DNA of 64,000 nt from Agrobacterium cavarae (GCF_004310285.1 NZ_SISF01000030.1:1-64000); one strand, 5' to 3'; shown: positions 1-10,122, numbered from the stretch's first letter. Translations and numbers: made by a program. The notes: generated from the letters alone by a model not told the origin.

Positions 1-789
<789 letters not shown>

Positions 790-1575
790 ATGGGCTTGCT
801 CAAGACAATCGTAACGACGGCCGCAACCACGATTGCGCTCCACGCCGTGCTGATCTCTCCTTCTGCCGCGGGAGAAAACCTCGATCAGATCAAGTCCGCC
901 GGTGTCATCAAGATCGGCACCGAGGGTACGTACGCCCCTTTCACCTTTCATGATGCCAGCGGCAAGCTTGTCGGCTTCGATGTCGAAATCGGCCAGGCTG
1001 TTGCCGAGAAGCTTGGCGTGAAGCCGGAATTCATCGAAGGCAAATGGGATGGCCTGATCGCTGGTCTTGATTCCAAGCGCTATGATGCCGTTATCAACCA
1101 GGTTGGCATCACAGAAGCCCGCAAGCAGAAATACGCTTTCTCCGAGCCTTACATTGCTTCGAAAGCAGTGCTGATCGTCAGCGACAAGAACACCGACATC
1201 AAGGGCTTTGAAGACCTGAAGGGCAAGAAGTCGGCGCAATCGCTCACCAGCAACTTCGGCAAGCTTGCGACCGAAGCGGGCGCAGAACTCGTCGGCACCG
1301 ACGGTTTCGACCAGTCGATCCAACTCGTCCTGACCGGCCGCGCCGATGCGACCGTCAATGACAGCCTGTCCTTCCTGGACTTCAAGAAGAAGCAGCCGCA
1401 GGCACCGGTGAAGATCGTCGCCGAAAAGCCGGATGCGGACTATTCCGGCATCATCGTTCGCAAGGGCGATGATGCACTGGTTGCCGCCATCAACAAGGCG
1501 CTGGAAGAGATCAAGGCCGACGGTACTTACAAGAAGATTTCCGACACCTATTTCGGTCAGGACGTTTCCAAGTAA
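790..1575 (+). CDS. ABC transporter substrate-binding protein, polar amino acid/cystine type
   Basis: A 261-residue periplasmic solute-binding protein of family 3. Residues 1 to about 27 form a Sec signal peptide (hydrophobic core, then PSAAG). The mature part begins with the typical KSAGVIKIGTEGTYAPF segment and contains DVEIGQAVAEKLG and FIEGKWDGLIAGLDSKRYD. These resemble FliY/cystine and glutamine binders; the ligand cannot be fixed from sequence. The start at 790 is chosen over an upstream in-frame ATG because AAGGAAA lies just before it and the signal peptide begins there. It is followed by a hairpin with a T-tract and then the permease and ATPase genes of the same system. Confidence 0.9.
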   Translation: MGLLKTIVTTAATTIALHAVLISPSAAGENLDQIKSAGVIKIGTEGTYAPFTFHDASGKLVGFDVEIGQAVAEKLGVKPEFIEGKWDGLIAGLDSKRYDAVINQVGITEARKQKYAFSEPYIASKAVLIVSDKNTDIKGFEDLKGKKSAQSLTSNFGKLATEAGAELVGTDGFDQSIQLVLTGRADATVNDSLSFLDFKKKQPQAPVKIVAEKPDADYSGIIVRKGDDALVAAINKALEEIKADGTYKKISDTYFGQDVSK

Positions 1576-1638
1576 GTTCTTTCTAAATAGCGAATGCGCC
1601 GCATCTGCTATATCCTCTCTTATAGATCATTCGCAGAC

Positions 1639-1673
1639 GAAGTCCGGCAACAGCCGGGCTTCCTTTTTGTTTT
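1639..1673 (+). terminator. Intra-operon terminator-like hairpin after binding-protein gene
   Basis: GAAGTCCGGC (1639-1648), loop AACA, GCCGGGCTTC (1653-1662), followed by CTTTTTGTTTT. The stem has one central mismatch. It sits between the binding-protein stop and the permease GTG, only 13 bases before that start. It probably terminates much of the transcription so that the binding protein is made in excess over the membrane components. Confidence 0.8.
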
Positions 1674-1685
1674 GAGGGTTTCTTC

Positions 1686-2366
1686 GTGCCGCATTGGCTG
1701 CAATTGATGATGGATTCGCTCCCCACGCTTCTGTGGGCCGGGGTGAAGTTCACAATACCGCTGACCCTGCTCTCCTTCGTCCTTGGCCTGGCACTCGGGC
1801 TGGCGACAGCGGTCGCACGGCTGTTCGGTCCGGCGCCTGTTGTTCTCCTCGCACGCTTTTACGTTTGGGTGATCCGGGGAACGCCTCTTCTCGTCCAACT
1901 CTTCGTCATCTTCTACGGACTGCCGAGCATCGGCATTCTTCTCGATGCTTTTCCCGCAGCGCTCATCGGCTTCACGCTGAATGTCGGCGCCTATACATCC
2001 GAGATCATTCGCGCCGCCATTTCGTCCGTGCCCAAGGGACAGTGGGAAGCTGCTTTCTCGACGGGAATGAACTGGCGTCAGGCCATGCAGCGCACGATCC
2101 TGCCGCAGGCAGGGCGCGTTGCCGTGCCGCCTCTGTCGAACACCTTCATCTCGCTGGTGAAAGATACCTCTCTGGCGGCGGCTATCACCGTGCCGGAACT
2201 CTTTCAATCGGCCCAACGCATCGTTGCCACGACATACGAACCCTTGATCCTCTATATCGAAGCCGCTCTCATCTACCTGGCCCTGAGTTCCGTTCTATCG
2301 GCCCTTCAGGCGCGACTTGAAACCCGCTTTGCCCGATATGGCGGCATGATGGAGAGCAACCGATGA
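1686..2366 (+). CDS. ABC transporter permease, His/Glu/Gln/Arg/opine family
   Basis: A 226-residue inner-membrane permease with about five membrane segments. The EAA loop that docks the ATPase is visible as PKGQWEAAFSTGMNWRQAM in the middle of the protein, and the N-terminal half carries VIRGTPLLVQLFVIFYGLP, typical of the HisMQ/GlnP group. The start is GTG at 1686. The stop overlaps the next ATG (ATGA, 2363-2366), so it is translationally coupled to the ATPase. Only one permease gene is present, so a homodimeric channel is expected. Confidence 0.92.
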   Translation: MPHWLQLMMDSLPTLLWAGVKFTIPLTLLSFVLGLALGLATAVARLFGPAPVVLLARFYVWVIRGTPLLVQLFVIFYGLPSIGILLDAFPAALIGFTLNVGAYTSEIIRAAISSVPKGQWEAAFSTGMNWRQAMQRTILPQAGRVAVPPLSNTFISLVKDTSLAAAITVPELFQSAQRIVATTYEPLILYIEAALIYLALSSVLSALQARLETRFARYGGMMESNR

Positions 2367-3121
2367 TCGAACTCAACGCCATCGAAAAGCGCTTCGGCGA
2401 TGCGGTGATCCTTAAAGACATCACGCTCGACTTTCCAGAAGGCAGCGTCACGGCTCTCGTCGGGCCTTCAGGCGGCGGCAAGAGCACGCTTCTGCGCTGC
2501 ATCAACCTTCTTGAACTGCCAAGCGAAGGCACCGTACGGATCGGCACCGATAGCGTCTCCTTCCATAACGGTCGAAGGGTCGCGTGGCAGGAGATTCAAA
2601 AAATTCGCCGCCAGACGGGTATGGTGTTCCAGAACTTCCAGCTGTTCCCGCACAAAACCGCGATCGAGAATGTCATGGAAGGCCTGCTCGTCGTGCAAAA
2701 ATGGCCGATGGAAAAGGCCCGTGCGAGAGCGATGGAGCTTTTGACGAAGGTCGGCATGGCGCACAAGGCGGATGCCTGGCCTGCAAACCTGTCGGGCGGC
2801 CAGCAGCAGCGCGTCGCCATCGCCCGCGCGCTTGCACCCTCGCCCAAGGTGCTGCTTTGCGACGAACCCACCTCGGCGCTCGATCCTGAACTGTCGGCGG
2901 AAGTGGTCGACGTCCTGGGCCAACTGGCGCGGGAAGGCACGACCATGGTCATGGCGACACATGATCTGCGCCTTGCGTCAAAGATCGCTGGCCTCGTCGT
3001 GTTTCTGGAAGCCGGCAAGGTGGTTGAGACAGGTAGCTCGGACGCGATTTTCCGCAATCCGCAGCAGGAGCGGACACGACGTTTCGTCTCGTCCATTAAC
3101 GCGGCTCAGACGTTGTCATAA
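2363..3121 (+). CDS. ABC transporter ATP-binding protein, polar amino acid type
   Basis: A 252-residue ATPase of the GlnQ/HisP class that powers uptake with the preceding permease and binding protein. Walker A GPSGGGKST is at residues 34-42, signature LSGGQQQRVAIARAL and Walker B VLLCDEPTSALD lie in the second half, and the switch histidine is in MATHDLRLA. The start overlaps the permease stop by four bases. A small GC-rich hairpin (CGAGCG/CGCTCG, 3129-3148) lies just after the stop but has no T-tract. Confidence 0.93.
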   Translation: MIELNAIEKRFGDAVILKDITLDFPEGSVTALVGPSGGGKSTLLRCINLLELPSEGTVRIGTDSVSFHNGRRVAWQEIQKIRRQTGMVFQNFQLFPHKTAIENVMEGLLVVQKWPMEKARARAMELLTKVGMAHKADAWPANLSGGQQQRVAIARALAPSPKVLLCDEPTSALDPELSAEVVDVLGQLAREGTTMVMATHDLRLASKIAGLVVFLEAGKVVETGSSDAIFRNPQQERTRRFVSSINAAQTLS

Positions 3122-3381
3122 GCCTTCTCGAGCGCTCAGCTTCGCTCGACACGTTCCAGGTAGCAGTTAGACGCTCGAGATAACGCGCGCCCAGCGACAG
3201 CCTTGCGCGCCCGCTCGCCGTGTCAAATCTGCGTGAGCAGGACGGGAAGACGGGTGCACAGGCTGTGGTCATATTGCGGGGCAGCATTTTATAAGCATTT
3301 ATAAAGAAACGCCTATTAGCCATCATTCAAATAATAAGGACCAAATCTGCGCGGGCGCGAGAAAACCGCTTGATTTTAAAA

Positions 3382-3393
3382 ACGAACGTTCGT
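3382..3393. promoter_or_regulatory. Candidate TetR operator palindrome
   Basis: ACGAACGTTCGT is a perfect 12-base palindrome in an AT-rich stretch, ending 26 bases before the TetR start codon at 3420. Its position and dyad symmetry fit an autoregulatory operator for the adjacent regulator that would also control the downstream efflux genes. Binding is inferred, not shown. Confidence 0.6.
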
Positions 3394-3419
3394 ACTTAAA
3401 TTCCCACAAAGGACGTTTC

Positions 3420-3977
3420 ATGGCTAGAATCCGCAAGATCAGCACCGACGATATTCTCGACGCCGCCGAGCGCGTTGTCATGCGCGACGGCGCGGCGGGG
3501 CTTTCCATCGATGCGGTAGCGCAGGAAGCCGGCGTCAGCAAATCGCGCGTGGTCTATGACCACAAGTCGAAAAGTGCGCTTCTCGAAGCTCTGATCGATC
3601 GGCACATGTCCGCAGAGGAGGCCCGTATTCGCGACGCCGTCGGCTCGCACAGCGAGGCTCCTCACCCCGAGCTTTTCGGCCGGATCAGTCTTGCGGAAGA
3701 GGCGCCGGACGATATCGACCGCGCCGTTTGCCTTGCCATTTCAGCCGCCATGTCCAGCGAGGAAAATGTTCATGAGCGCATGCGGGCATGGACGAAGGCC
3801 GACCTCGAGGCGATGAAAGCCGGGCCGCGCCCGAAAGCAGCCCTTCTCACCTATCTTGCCCTCACGGGTCTTTGTTGCATGGAGCTCTTCGATTTCCACC
3901 GCTGGGAGACCAGCGAGCGACACGAGATTCTGGATGGCATCAAAGACATCTACGCTTCCTTACCCGATAAAAAATGA
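3420..3977 (+). CDS. TetR/AcrR family transcriptional regulator
   Basis: A 185-residue regulator. The N-terminal helix-turn-helix is clear (ISTDDILDAAERVV through AVAQEAGVSKSRVVYDHKSK, residues about 6-52). The rest is a ligand-binding helical domain without recognisable specificity. It lies directly upstream of an RND adaptor and pump in the same orientation, with about 37 bases between, so it probably represses that system and itself through the palindrome at 3382-3393. The arrangement resembles ifeR-ifeAB and ameR-ameABC of Agrobacterium, but orthology cannot be settled here. Confidence 0.88.
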   Translation: MARIRKISTDDILDAAERVVMRDGAAGLSIDAVAQEAGVSKSRVVYDHKSKSALLEALIDRHMSAEEARIRDAVGSHSEAPHPELFGRISLAEEAPDDIDRAVCLAISAAMSSEENVHERMRAWTKADLEAMKAGPRPKAALLTYLALTGLCCMELFDFHRWETSERHEILDGIKDIYASLPDKK

Positions 3978-4014
3978 CGATCGCTCGATAGCGATGAAGA
4001 CAAGGATTGAAAAA

Positions 4015-5199
4015 ATGCTGAGCAGAAAAGCTTTGCCCCGCCTTGCGAGCCTGTTCCTTGGTGGCATGATCGTGCTGTCGGGACCGTCGCTGCATGCGCA
4101 GGAAGGCGGCATGCAGATGCCCCCGCCCGCCGTTGGCGTTCTCGAGTTGAAGGCACGCGCCGTTCCTGTCGTCAACGAATTGCCAGGCCGCGTCGCCGCA
4201 ACGCGCGTAGCGGAAGTGCGCGCCCGCGTTTCCGGCATTCTTCTGGAACGTGTCTTCCAGCAGGGCACCTTGGTGCAGAAGGACGACGTTCTCTACCGGA
4301 TCGATCCGAAGCTCTTCAAGGTGCGGGTGGAGAGCGCGCAGGCCGCGCTGCAGCGCGCGCAGGCAACGCAGGCCAACGCCCGCCAGCAGCTGGAACGCCA
4401 GAAGAACCTGCGCGAACGCAATGTCGCGACCGGGATCGAATACGACACCGCCGCGGTAAACCTCGCACAGGCGGATGCCGATGTCGCGCTCCAGCAGGCG
4501 GCACTCGATGAAGCCAAGATCAACCTCGATTATACGGAGGTCCGCGCGCCCATTACCGGCATCATCGGTGCGGCACTGGTGACCGAAGGCGCGCTTGTGA
4601 CAGCGGACGGCACTCAGAACCTCGCGCTGATCCAGCAGATCGACCCAATCTACGCGGATTTCACCCAATCGGCGCAGGACATGCTGGCGTTGAAGCGTGC
4701 GGTGGAAGACGGCAAGCTGGCAAGCCCCGCCCCGGATCAGGCGAGTGTCCGTCTCGTCTTCGATGACGGCACCGTCTATACCGATGCCGGCCGCCTGCTC
4801 TTTGCCAGCGCCAGCGTCGATGCCACCACCGGCCAAGTGACGCTGCGTGCGGAATTCCCCAATCCGAAGCGCAACCTGTTGCCCGGCATGTATGTGCGCG
4901 TGCGCATCGAACAGGCCGTACGCCAGGACGCAATCACCATTCCTCAACGCGCCGTTCTTCGCAACGCCGAGGGCAAGCCGATGGTCTATATCGCCAAGGA
5001 TGACGGTACCGCCGAAGCCCGCCCGATCGAACTCGGACAGGCTGTCGATACCGAATGGGTTGTCGATAAGGGTCTGTCGGCTGGTGAGAAGATCATCGTC
5101 GACGGCGCACAGAAAGTTCAGCCCGGCGGCAAGATCGCAGCAGAACCCTGGCAGCCGCAACAGCCTGCCGATGCCGCAGCGCAACCGCCGAAGCAGTAA
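4015..5199 (+). CDS. RND efflux periplasmic adaptor (membrane fusion protein)
   Basis: A protein of about 394 residues of the AcrA/MexA class that links the inner-membrane pump to an outer-membrane channel. It has an N-terminal signal segment (LASLFLGGMIVLSGPSLHAQ), a lipoyl/barrel-sandwich region (RVSGILLERVFQQGTLVQKDD), an alpha-hairpin rich in QAxATQANARQQLERQ, and a beta-barrel domain (NLLPGMYVRVRIEQ). The start at 4015 is chosen because AAGGA lies 8 bases upstream. An ATG at 3994 is in frame but lacks a ribosome site. The C-terminus is rich in Gln, Pro and Ala. The pump gene follows after 9 bases. Confidence 0.92.
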   Translation: MLSRKALPRLASLFLGGMIVLSGPSLHAQEGGMQMPPPAVGVLELKARAVPVVNELPGRVAATRVAEVRARVSGILLERVFQQGTLVQKDDVLYRIDPKLFKVRVESAQAALQRAQATQANARQQLERQKNLRERNVATGIEYDTAAVNLAQADADVALQQAALDEAKINLDYTEVRAPITGIIGAALVTEGALVTADGTQNLALIQQIDPIYADFTQSAQDMLALKRAVEDGKLASPAPDQASVRLVFDDGTVYTDAGRLLFASASVDATTGQVTLRAEFPNPKRNLLPGMYVRVRIEQAVRQDAITIPQRAVLRNAEGKPMVYIAKDDGTAEARPIELGQAVDTEWVVDKGLSAGEKIIVDGAQKVQPGGKIAAEPWQPQQPADAAAQPPKQ

Positions 5200-5208
5200 G
5201 GTCACCTC

Positions 5209-8200
5209 ATGGCACAGCTATTCATCAGACGGCCGATCCTTGCCTGGGTCTTCGCGCTGTTCATCTCGATTGCCGGCATCATCGCCATCCCCTTCCTGCC
5301 GATCGCGCAGTATCCGAAGGTGGCGCCGCCGCAGTTGACGATTTCCACCAGCTATCCCGGCGCCTCGCCGCAGGAAATCTATCAGGGCGTGACCCGTCTC
5401 ATCGAAGACGAGTTGAATGGCGTCGAAGGCCTGATGTATTTCGAATCCACCTCGGATACGGCAGGTCAGGTCTCGATCAACGCCACCTTCCAGGCTGGAA
5501 CCAACATCAACCAGGCCTCGGTGGATGTGCAGAACGCCATCCGCCGCGTGGAGGCGCGCCTTCCTTCTGCCGTCGCCTCACAGGGCGTGACCGTCGAAGA
5601 AGCCTCCTCCGGCTTCCTGATGTTCATTACGCTTACCTCCACCGATGGGACAATGGATGAGGTGGCGCTTGGCGACTATCTCAACCGCAACGTTCTTGGC
5701 GAATTGCGCCGTATCGACGGTGTTGGCCGCGCCCAGCTGTTCTCCGCCCAGCGCGCCATGCGTGTCTGGATCGATGCCGACAAACTTGTCGGCCTCAACC
5801 TGACAGCCGCCGATATCAACAGCGCAATCACCGCCCAGAACGCCCAGGTGGCCGCAGGCCAGATCGGTGCAGCCCCCAATCCGGTCTCGCAGGATCTGAC
5901 AGCGACCGTTCTCGTCAAGGGACAGCTGACCGACACGAAAGAGTTCGGCAATATCGTTCTGCGCGCCAACCCGGACGGCAGTTCCGTTCGCTTGAAGGAC
6001 GTGGCCCGCATCGAACTTGGTGCAGAAACCTACAACTTCTCGAGCCGCCTGAATGGCCAGCCAAGTGCTGCCGTCGGTATCCAGCTTTCCTCCACCGGCA
6101 ACGCGGTCGCCACCTCGAAAGCGGTGACGGCAAAGCTTGAGGAACTGTCGCGCTTCTTCCCTTCGGGCGTCGCCTACAGCGTTCCCTATGACACCAGCCC
6201 CTTCGTTTCCGCATCAATCGAGAAGGTGATGCACACGCTGGTGGAAGCCATCATCCTCGTCTTCGTGGTGATGTTCGTCTTCCTGCAGAACTTCCGCTAC
6301 ACGGTCATCCCGACACTCGTGGTGCCGGTGGCGCTGCTCGGCACCTGCGCCATCATGTATGCGACAGGCTTCTCCATCAACGTGCTGACGATGTTTGCCA
6401 TGGTGCTTGCCATCGGTATCCTCGTCGATGACGCCATCGTCGTGGTCGAGAATGTCGAACGCATCATGGCCGAGGAAGGTCTGTCTCCCAAGGCCGCGAC
6501 GCAGAAGGCCATGCGCCAGATCACCGGCGCCATCCTCGGCATTACGCTGGTTCTTTCCTGCGTCTTCATTCCCATGGCCTTCTTCCCCGGATCGACAGGC
6601 ATCATCTACCGCCAGTTCAGCTTGACCATGGTGGTGTCGATCCTGTTCTCGGCCTTCCTCGCGCTGTCGCTGACGCCTGCGCTCTGCGCGACGTTCCTCA
6701 AGCCCATTCCAAAGGGACATCACGAAAAGCGTGGCATCGGCGGCTGGTTCAACCGCAAGTTCGACAGCCTGACAAACGGCTATACGAAGACGGCAACCGG
6801 CACGGCCAAGCGAGCAGGCCGGATGATGGTGATCTATCTGGCACTGGTCGCGGGTCTCGGCTATCTCTTCATCAACCTGCCAAGTGCCTTCGTGCCGGAT
6901 GAAGACCAGGGCTTCCTGATCGTGGACATCCAGGGCCCACCAGAGGCCAGCGCCAACCGCACACTTGCGTCCATCAAGCAGATCGAGACGATCTTCGAGG
7001 CCGACCCCGCCGTGAAAGATATTGTCGCGATCCAGGGCTTCAGCTTCTCCGGCAACGGCGCCAATGCTGCTCTCGCCTTCGTGACGCTGAAGGATTGGAG
7101 CGAGCGTGGTTCCGGCAACTCGGCGCAGGATATCGCCAACCGTGCCAACATGAAGCTCTTCGGTCTGAAGGATGCGACGACGTTTGCCCTTTCGCCTCCA
7201 CCGATCGAAGGCTTCGGCACCTCGGGCGGCTTCTCCTTCCGTCTGCAGGACCGTAACGGCATCGGCCAGGCTGCCCTCTCTGCCGCAGCCGCAGAGCTGA
7301 TGCAGAAGGCCAGCCAAAGCCCGATACTGACGGGCATGCGTATCGAAGGTCTGCCGGACGCGGCCCAGGTGCTGCTGGTGATCGACCGTGAAAAGGCCAA
7401 CACCTTTGGCGTGACCTTTGCGGATATCAACAACACCATCACCGCCAACCTCGGATCGTCCTATATCAACGACTTTCCGAATGCCGGCCGCATGCAGCGC
7501 GTCATCGTGCAGGCGCAGGACCGCGACCGCCTTCAGGTGGAAGACCTGCTGAAGCTGAATGTCCGCAACTCGAGCGGCGGCATGGTGCCTTTGAGCTCCT
7601 TTGCCATTGCTCAGTGGCAGAAGGGTTCGCCACAGGTCGTCGGCTATAATGGCTATCCGACGATCCGTATCTCCGGCGCTCCAGCTCCGGGCAACTCCAC
7701 GGGCGCGGCGATCACCGAAATGGAACGCATCGCTTCGGAGCTTCCGGCCGGTGTCGGTTACGAATGGACGGGCCAGGCACTGGAGGAAATCAAGTCCGGC
7801 TCCCAGGCACCCTTCCTCTTCGGCCTCAGCATTCTCTTCGTGTTCCTGCTTCTGGCAGGGCTCTACGAAAGCTGGTCTATTCCGCTTGCGGTCATGCTGG
7901 TCGTTCCGCTCGGCATCATCGGCTCGGTCCTGGCGGTCATGGTGCGGGATATGCCGAACGACATCTACTTCAAGGTGGGTCTGATCGCGATCATCGGTCT
8001 CTCGGCTAAGAACGCGATCCTGATCGTCGAATTCGCCAAGGACTATTACGCGGAAGGCAAGTCGCTCCTGGATTCTGCGGTTCAGGCCGCACGCGTCCGC
8101 TTCCGCCCGATCATCATGACCTCGCTTGCCTTCACGCTTGGCGTGGTACCCCTGGCGATTGCGACAGGACCAAGTGCGGCAAGTCAGAACGCCATCGGCA

Positions 8201-8364
8201 CCGGTGTTCTGGGCGGCATGATCTCGGCCACCATCCTTGCGGTCTTCTTCGTGCCCGCCTTCTTCGTCTTCGTGCTGACGCTGATGCGCACCAAGCGGCC
8301 CGTCACGGAGCACGAGGAACACCAGGAGCCACCGCCGCAGGCCACCCAAACCCACTCCTCCTGA
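5209..8364 (+). CDS. RND multidrug efflux pump, HAE1 family
   Basis: A 1051-residue inner-membrane proton/drug antiporter of the AcrB/MexB type. Key features are the N-terminal FIRRPILAWVFALFI helix, the paired proton-relay aspartates in AIGILVDDAIVVVENV (TM4), the lysine of GLSAKNAILIVEFAKD (TM10), and the C-terminal GPSAASQNAIGTGVLGGMI. Length and domain order are normal. No outer-membrane factor gene follows, so it must use a TolC-like channel encoded elsewhere. It ends at a strong terminator. Confidence 0.96.
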   Translation: MAQLFIRRPILAWVFALFISIAGIIAIPFLPIAQYPKVAPPQLTISTSYPGASPQEIYQGVTRLIEDELNGVEGLMYFESTSDTAGQVSINATFQAGTNINQASVDVQNAIRRVEARLPSAVASQGVTVEEASSGFLMFITLTSTDGTMDEVALGDYLNRNVLGELRRIDGVGRAQLFSAQRAMRVWIDADKLVGLNLTAADINSAITAQNAQVAAGQIGAAPNPVSQDLTATVLVKGQLTDTKEFGNIVLRANPDGSSVRLKDVARIELGAETYNFSSRLNGQPSAAVGIQLSSTGNAVATSKAVTAKLEELSRFFPSGVAYSVPYDTSPFVSASIEKVMHTLVEAIILVFVVMFVFLQNFRYTVIPTLVVPVALLGTCAIMYATGFSINVLTMFAMVLAIGILVDDAIVVVENVERIMAEEGLSPKAATQKAMRQITGAILGITLVLSCVFIPMAFFPGSTGIIYRQFSLTMVVSILFSAFLALSLTPALCATFLKPIPKGHHEKRGIGGWFNRKFDSLTNGYTKTATGTAKRAGRMMVIYLALVAGLGYLFINLPSAFVPDEDQGFLIVDIQGPPEASANRTLASIKQIETIFEADPAVKDIVAIQGFSFSGNGANAALAFVTLKDWSERGSGNSAQDIANRANMKLFGLKDATTFALSPPPIEGFGTSGGFSFRLQDRNGIGQAALSAAAAELMQKASQSPILTGMRIEGLPDAAQVLLVIDREKANTFGVTFADINNTITANLGSSYINDFPNAGRMQRVIVQAQDRDRLQVEDLLKLNVRNSSGGMVPLSSFAIAQWQKGSPQVVGYNGYPTIRISGAPAPGNSTGAAITEMERIASELPAGVGYEWTGQALEEIKSGSQAPFLFGLSILFVFLLLAGLYESWSIPLAVMLVVPLGIIGSVLAVMVRDMPNDIYFKVGLIAIIGLSAKNAILIVEFAKDYYAEGKSLLDSAVQAARVRFRPIIMTSLAFTLGVVPLAIATGPSAASQNAIGTGVLGGMISATILAVFFVPAFFVFVLTLMRTKRPVTEHEEHQEPPPQATQTHSS

Positions 8365-8384
8365 CGAAGATCGATTGAAACACG

Positions 8385-8421
8385 AACGCCGCGAATGGAA
8401 ACATCCGCGGCGTTTTCGTTT
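8385..8421 (+). terminator. Rho-independent terminator after RND pump
   Basis: AACGCCGCG (8385-8393), a 12-base loop, and CGCGGCGTT (8406-8414), followed by TTCGTTT. The nine-base-pair stem is perfect. It closes the efflux operon before the convergent gene at 8450. Confidence 0.85.
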
Positions 8422-8449
8422 GTCAGACAGGATGGATTTCGATGGAGCG

Positions 8450-8983
8450 CTACTTTGCCCCGGCATCGTCCTCGACATGAGCGGCAATCTTTTCCAGCAG
8501 GACATCGCGAATGCCGATGGCCTTGAGATGCTCGACCGTGTTGAAGACATAATCCGAGTTGGGGCCTGAACTGCCCTCCGCATTCCGGATGATCGAGGCG
8601 GCATCATCCACCTCCAGACCACCGACATATTGCGGGTGGCAAGGGTCGGCCACATAGGTCAGCGCATTCAGCCGTCGACCGTCCTCAAGGCTCACCATGA
8701 TCAGGCGTTCCTTGTAGACGTTCGTCACCAGTTCGCGCTCCCGCAGATAATCGAGCACAGGCTTGCGGCCCGATGCCTTGACCCGAAACGCAACGCCAAG
8801 GCAGGACCCGCCGCGCTCAAGACCCAGCACCAGCCCGGGCCTTTCCTCCGTACCACGATAATGGTTGGAGCGGATGCAAAGCGCCCGGCGGTAGCCGAAT
8901 AAGCGCGCCCGTTGACGCTCCTCAAAAGGGAAGCCGGGGTTCCACATCAGCGAACCGTAGCCAAAGACCCAAAAATCGTCCAT
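8450..8983 (-). CDS. ChaC-like gamma-glutamylcyclotransferase
   Basis: A 177-residue cytosolic enzyme of the ChaC/GGCT fold, expected to cleave gamma-glutamyl peptides such as glutathione to 5-oxoproline. The substrate-binding loop FGYGSLMWNPGF is at residues about 7-18, and YLRERELV matches the conserved YLxxRE region that carries the catalytic glutamate. The ATG at 8983 is preferred to a TTG at 8995. It is convergent with the efflux operon and divergent from the DUF2125 gene, with only about 48 bases between the two starts. Confidence 0.9.
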   Translation of the reverse strand: MDDFWVFGYGSLMWNPGFPFEERQRARLFGYRRALCIRSNHYRGTEERPGLVLGLERGGSCLGVAFRVKASGRKPVLDYLRERELVTNVYKERLIMVSLEDGRRLNALTYVADPCHPQYVGGLEVDDAASIIRNAEGSSGPNSDYVFNTVEHLKAIGIRDVLLEKIAAHVEDDAGAK

Positions 8984-9031
8984 ATCGCACGCCAAATCAC
9001 TATTATACGCTGCGCAGCATTGGAGATCATC

Positions 9032-10033
9032 ATGGCAACGTCAAGCCAATCCCGTACAGGCAGAAAATTCCTTTTTCTCGGGCTCGGCATCGTGCTTGTC
9101 ATCGCCATCTACACGGCGGGCTGGTTTTATGCCGCAAACAGGCTGGAAGAAACGGTGATCAAGGCGATTGCGCCCGGCGGCACGTCCAGCATCAAGGGTG
9201 AATGCACCGACATGGCCTTCCGCGGTTATCCCTTCCGCATTGGCCTCTTCTGCTCCAAGGTGAATGTGGAAGATACCAAAACCGGCGTGACCACATCCTT
9301 CGGCGCTCTACGCTCGGCAGCCCAGGTCTATGCACCGGGCCACATCGTCTGGGAACTGGATTCGCCAGCTGAAATCCGCACACCGCATGGCCTCACGGTC
9401 TCGGCGCAATGGGCGAACCTGCAATCGAGCCTTGTCACCAAGCTAAAGGGCATCGATCGCACCTCGCTGGTCATCGACGGATTGAAGGCGCAAGCCGTCT
9501 CGTCTGTCACCAACCAGACCATCGACTTCGATTCCGCCAAAACCGAGGTTCATCTGCGCCAGAACGGCGCCGATCTCGATGGCGCAGTAACGCTGAACGA
9601 CGCCGCCACAGTCGTTCAGGGCTGGCCGGAGATCCTGCCACGCCTCAACGCCATCGCCGACGTCACCCTTGCCGGCAAGGCCGGTATGATCGACGGCAGC
9701 GATACGACCGGCCTTTACGGCGCAAGCGGCGAATTGCGCCGGGTGATGCTCGACATTGGCGATGGTCGCATCATGCGCATCAGCGGCCCGTTTGCTTTTG
9801 ATGATCAGGGCTATCTGTCGGGCAAGTTCAAGTTGGAGATCGAAAAGCTGGGTGACTGGGCCGACAATGCCAAACAGGCATTCCCGCAGCTTCAGTCCAC
9901 CATCGACACCGCCCGCAAGCTTCTTGGCGCGCTCGCAGGTGGCGGTGATCATACATCCGTCGATCTGGTGGTCGATCGCGGCCGCGCCACCGTCAGCGGC
10001 TTCATTCCACTCGGCAAAATTCCGCCGATCTGA
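9032..10033 (+). CDS. DUF2125 domain protein, membrane anchored
   Basis: A 333-residue protein with one N-terminal membrane helix (FLFLGLGIVLVIAIYTAGWF) and a large periplasmic part. The sequence RGYPFRIGLFCSKVNVED and the repeated beta-strand pattern match DUF2125, a family found mainly in alphaproteobacteria and of unknown function. The start at 9032 has GGAG six bases upstream. It is followed in the same direction by the polytopic membrane protein at 10123, so they may be co-transcribed. Confidence 0.85.
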   Translation: MATSSQSRTGRKFLFLGLGIVLVIAIYTAGWFYAANRLEETVIKAIAPGGTSSIKGECTDMAFRGYPFRIGLFCSKVNVEDTKTGVTTSFGALRSAAQVYAPGHIVWELDSPAEIRTPHGLTVSAQWANLQSSLVTKLKGIDRTSLVIDGLKAQAVSSVTNQTIDFDSAKTEVHLRQNGADLDGAVTLNDAATVVQGWPEILPRLNAIADVTLAGKAGMIDGSDTTGLYGASGELRRVMLDIGDGRIMRISGPFAFDDQGYLSGKFKLEIEKLGDWADNAKQAFPQLQSTIDTARKLLGALAGGGDHTSVDLVVDRGRATVSGFIPLGKIPPI

Positions 10034-10122
10034 CAAACCAGCTGAGCACTACCGGCTCCCGTCATGCCGATTGATGGGCGCCGGTCAAAGTGTCCCGTTT
10101 TGAACCACACGCTGATAGGCAG

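Noticed and set aside
3129..3148. CGAGCG/CGCTCG hairpin after the ABC ATPase as a terminator
   Set aside because: Six pairs only and no T-tract, so it was not listed as a terminator.
6214..8655. An 813-codon open frame on the minus strand across the RND pump gene
   Set aside because: It is antisense to a complete, highly conserved pump, is full of low-complexity His/Arg/Asp runs, and has no domain. It is a GC-skew shadow of the real gene.
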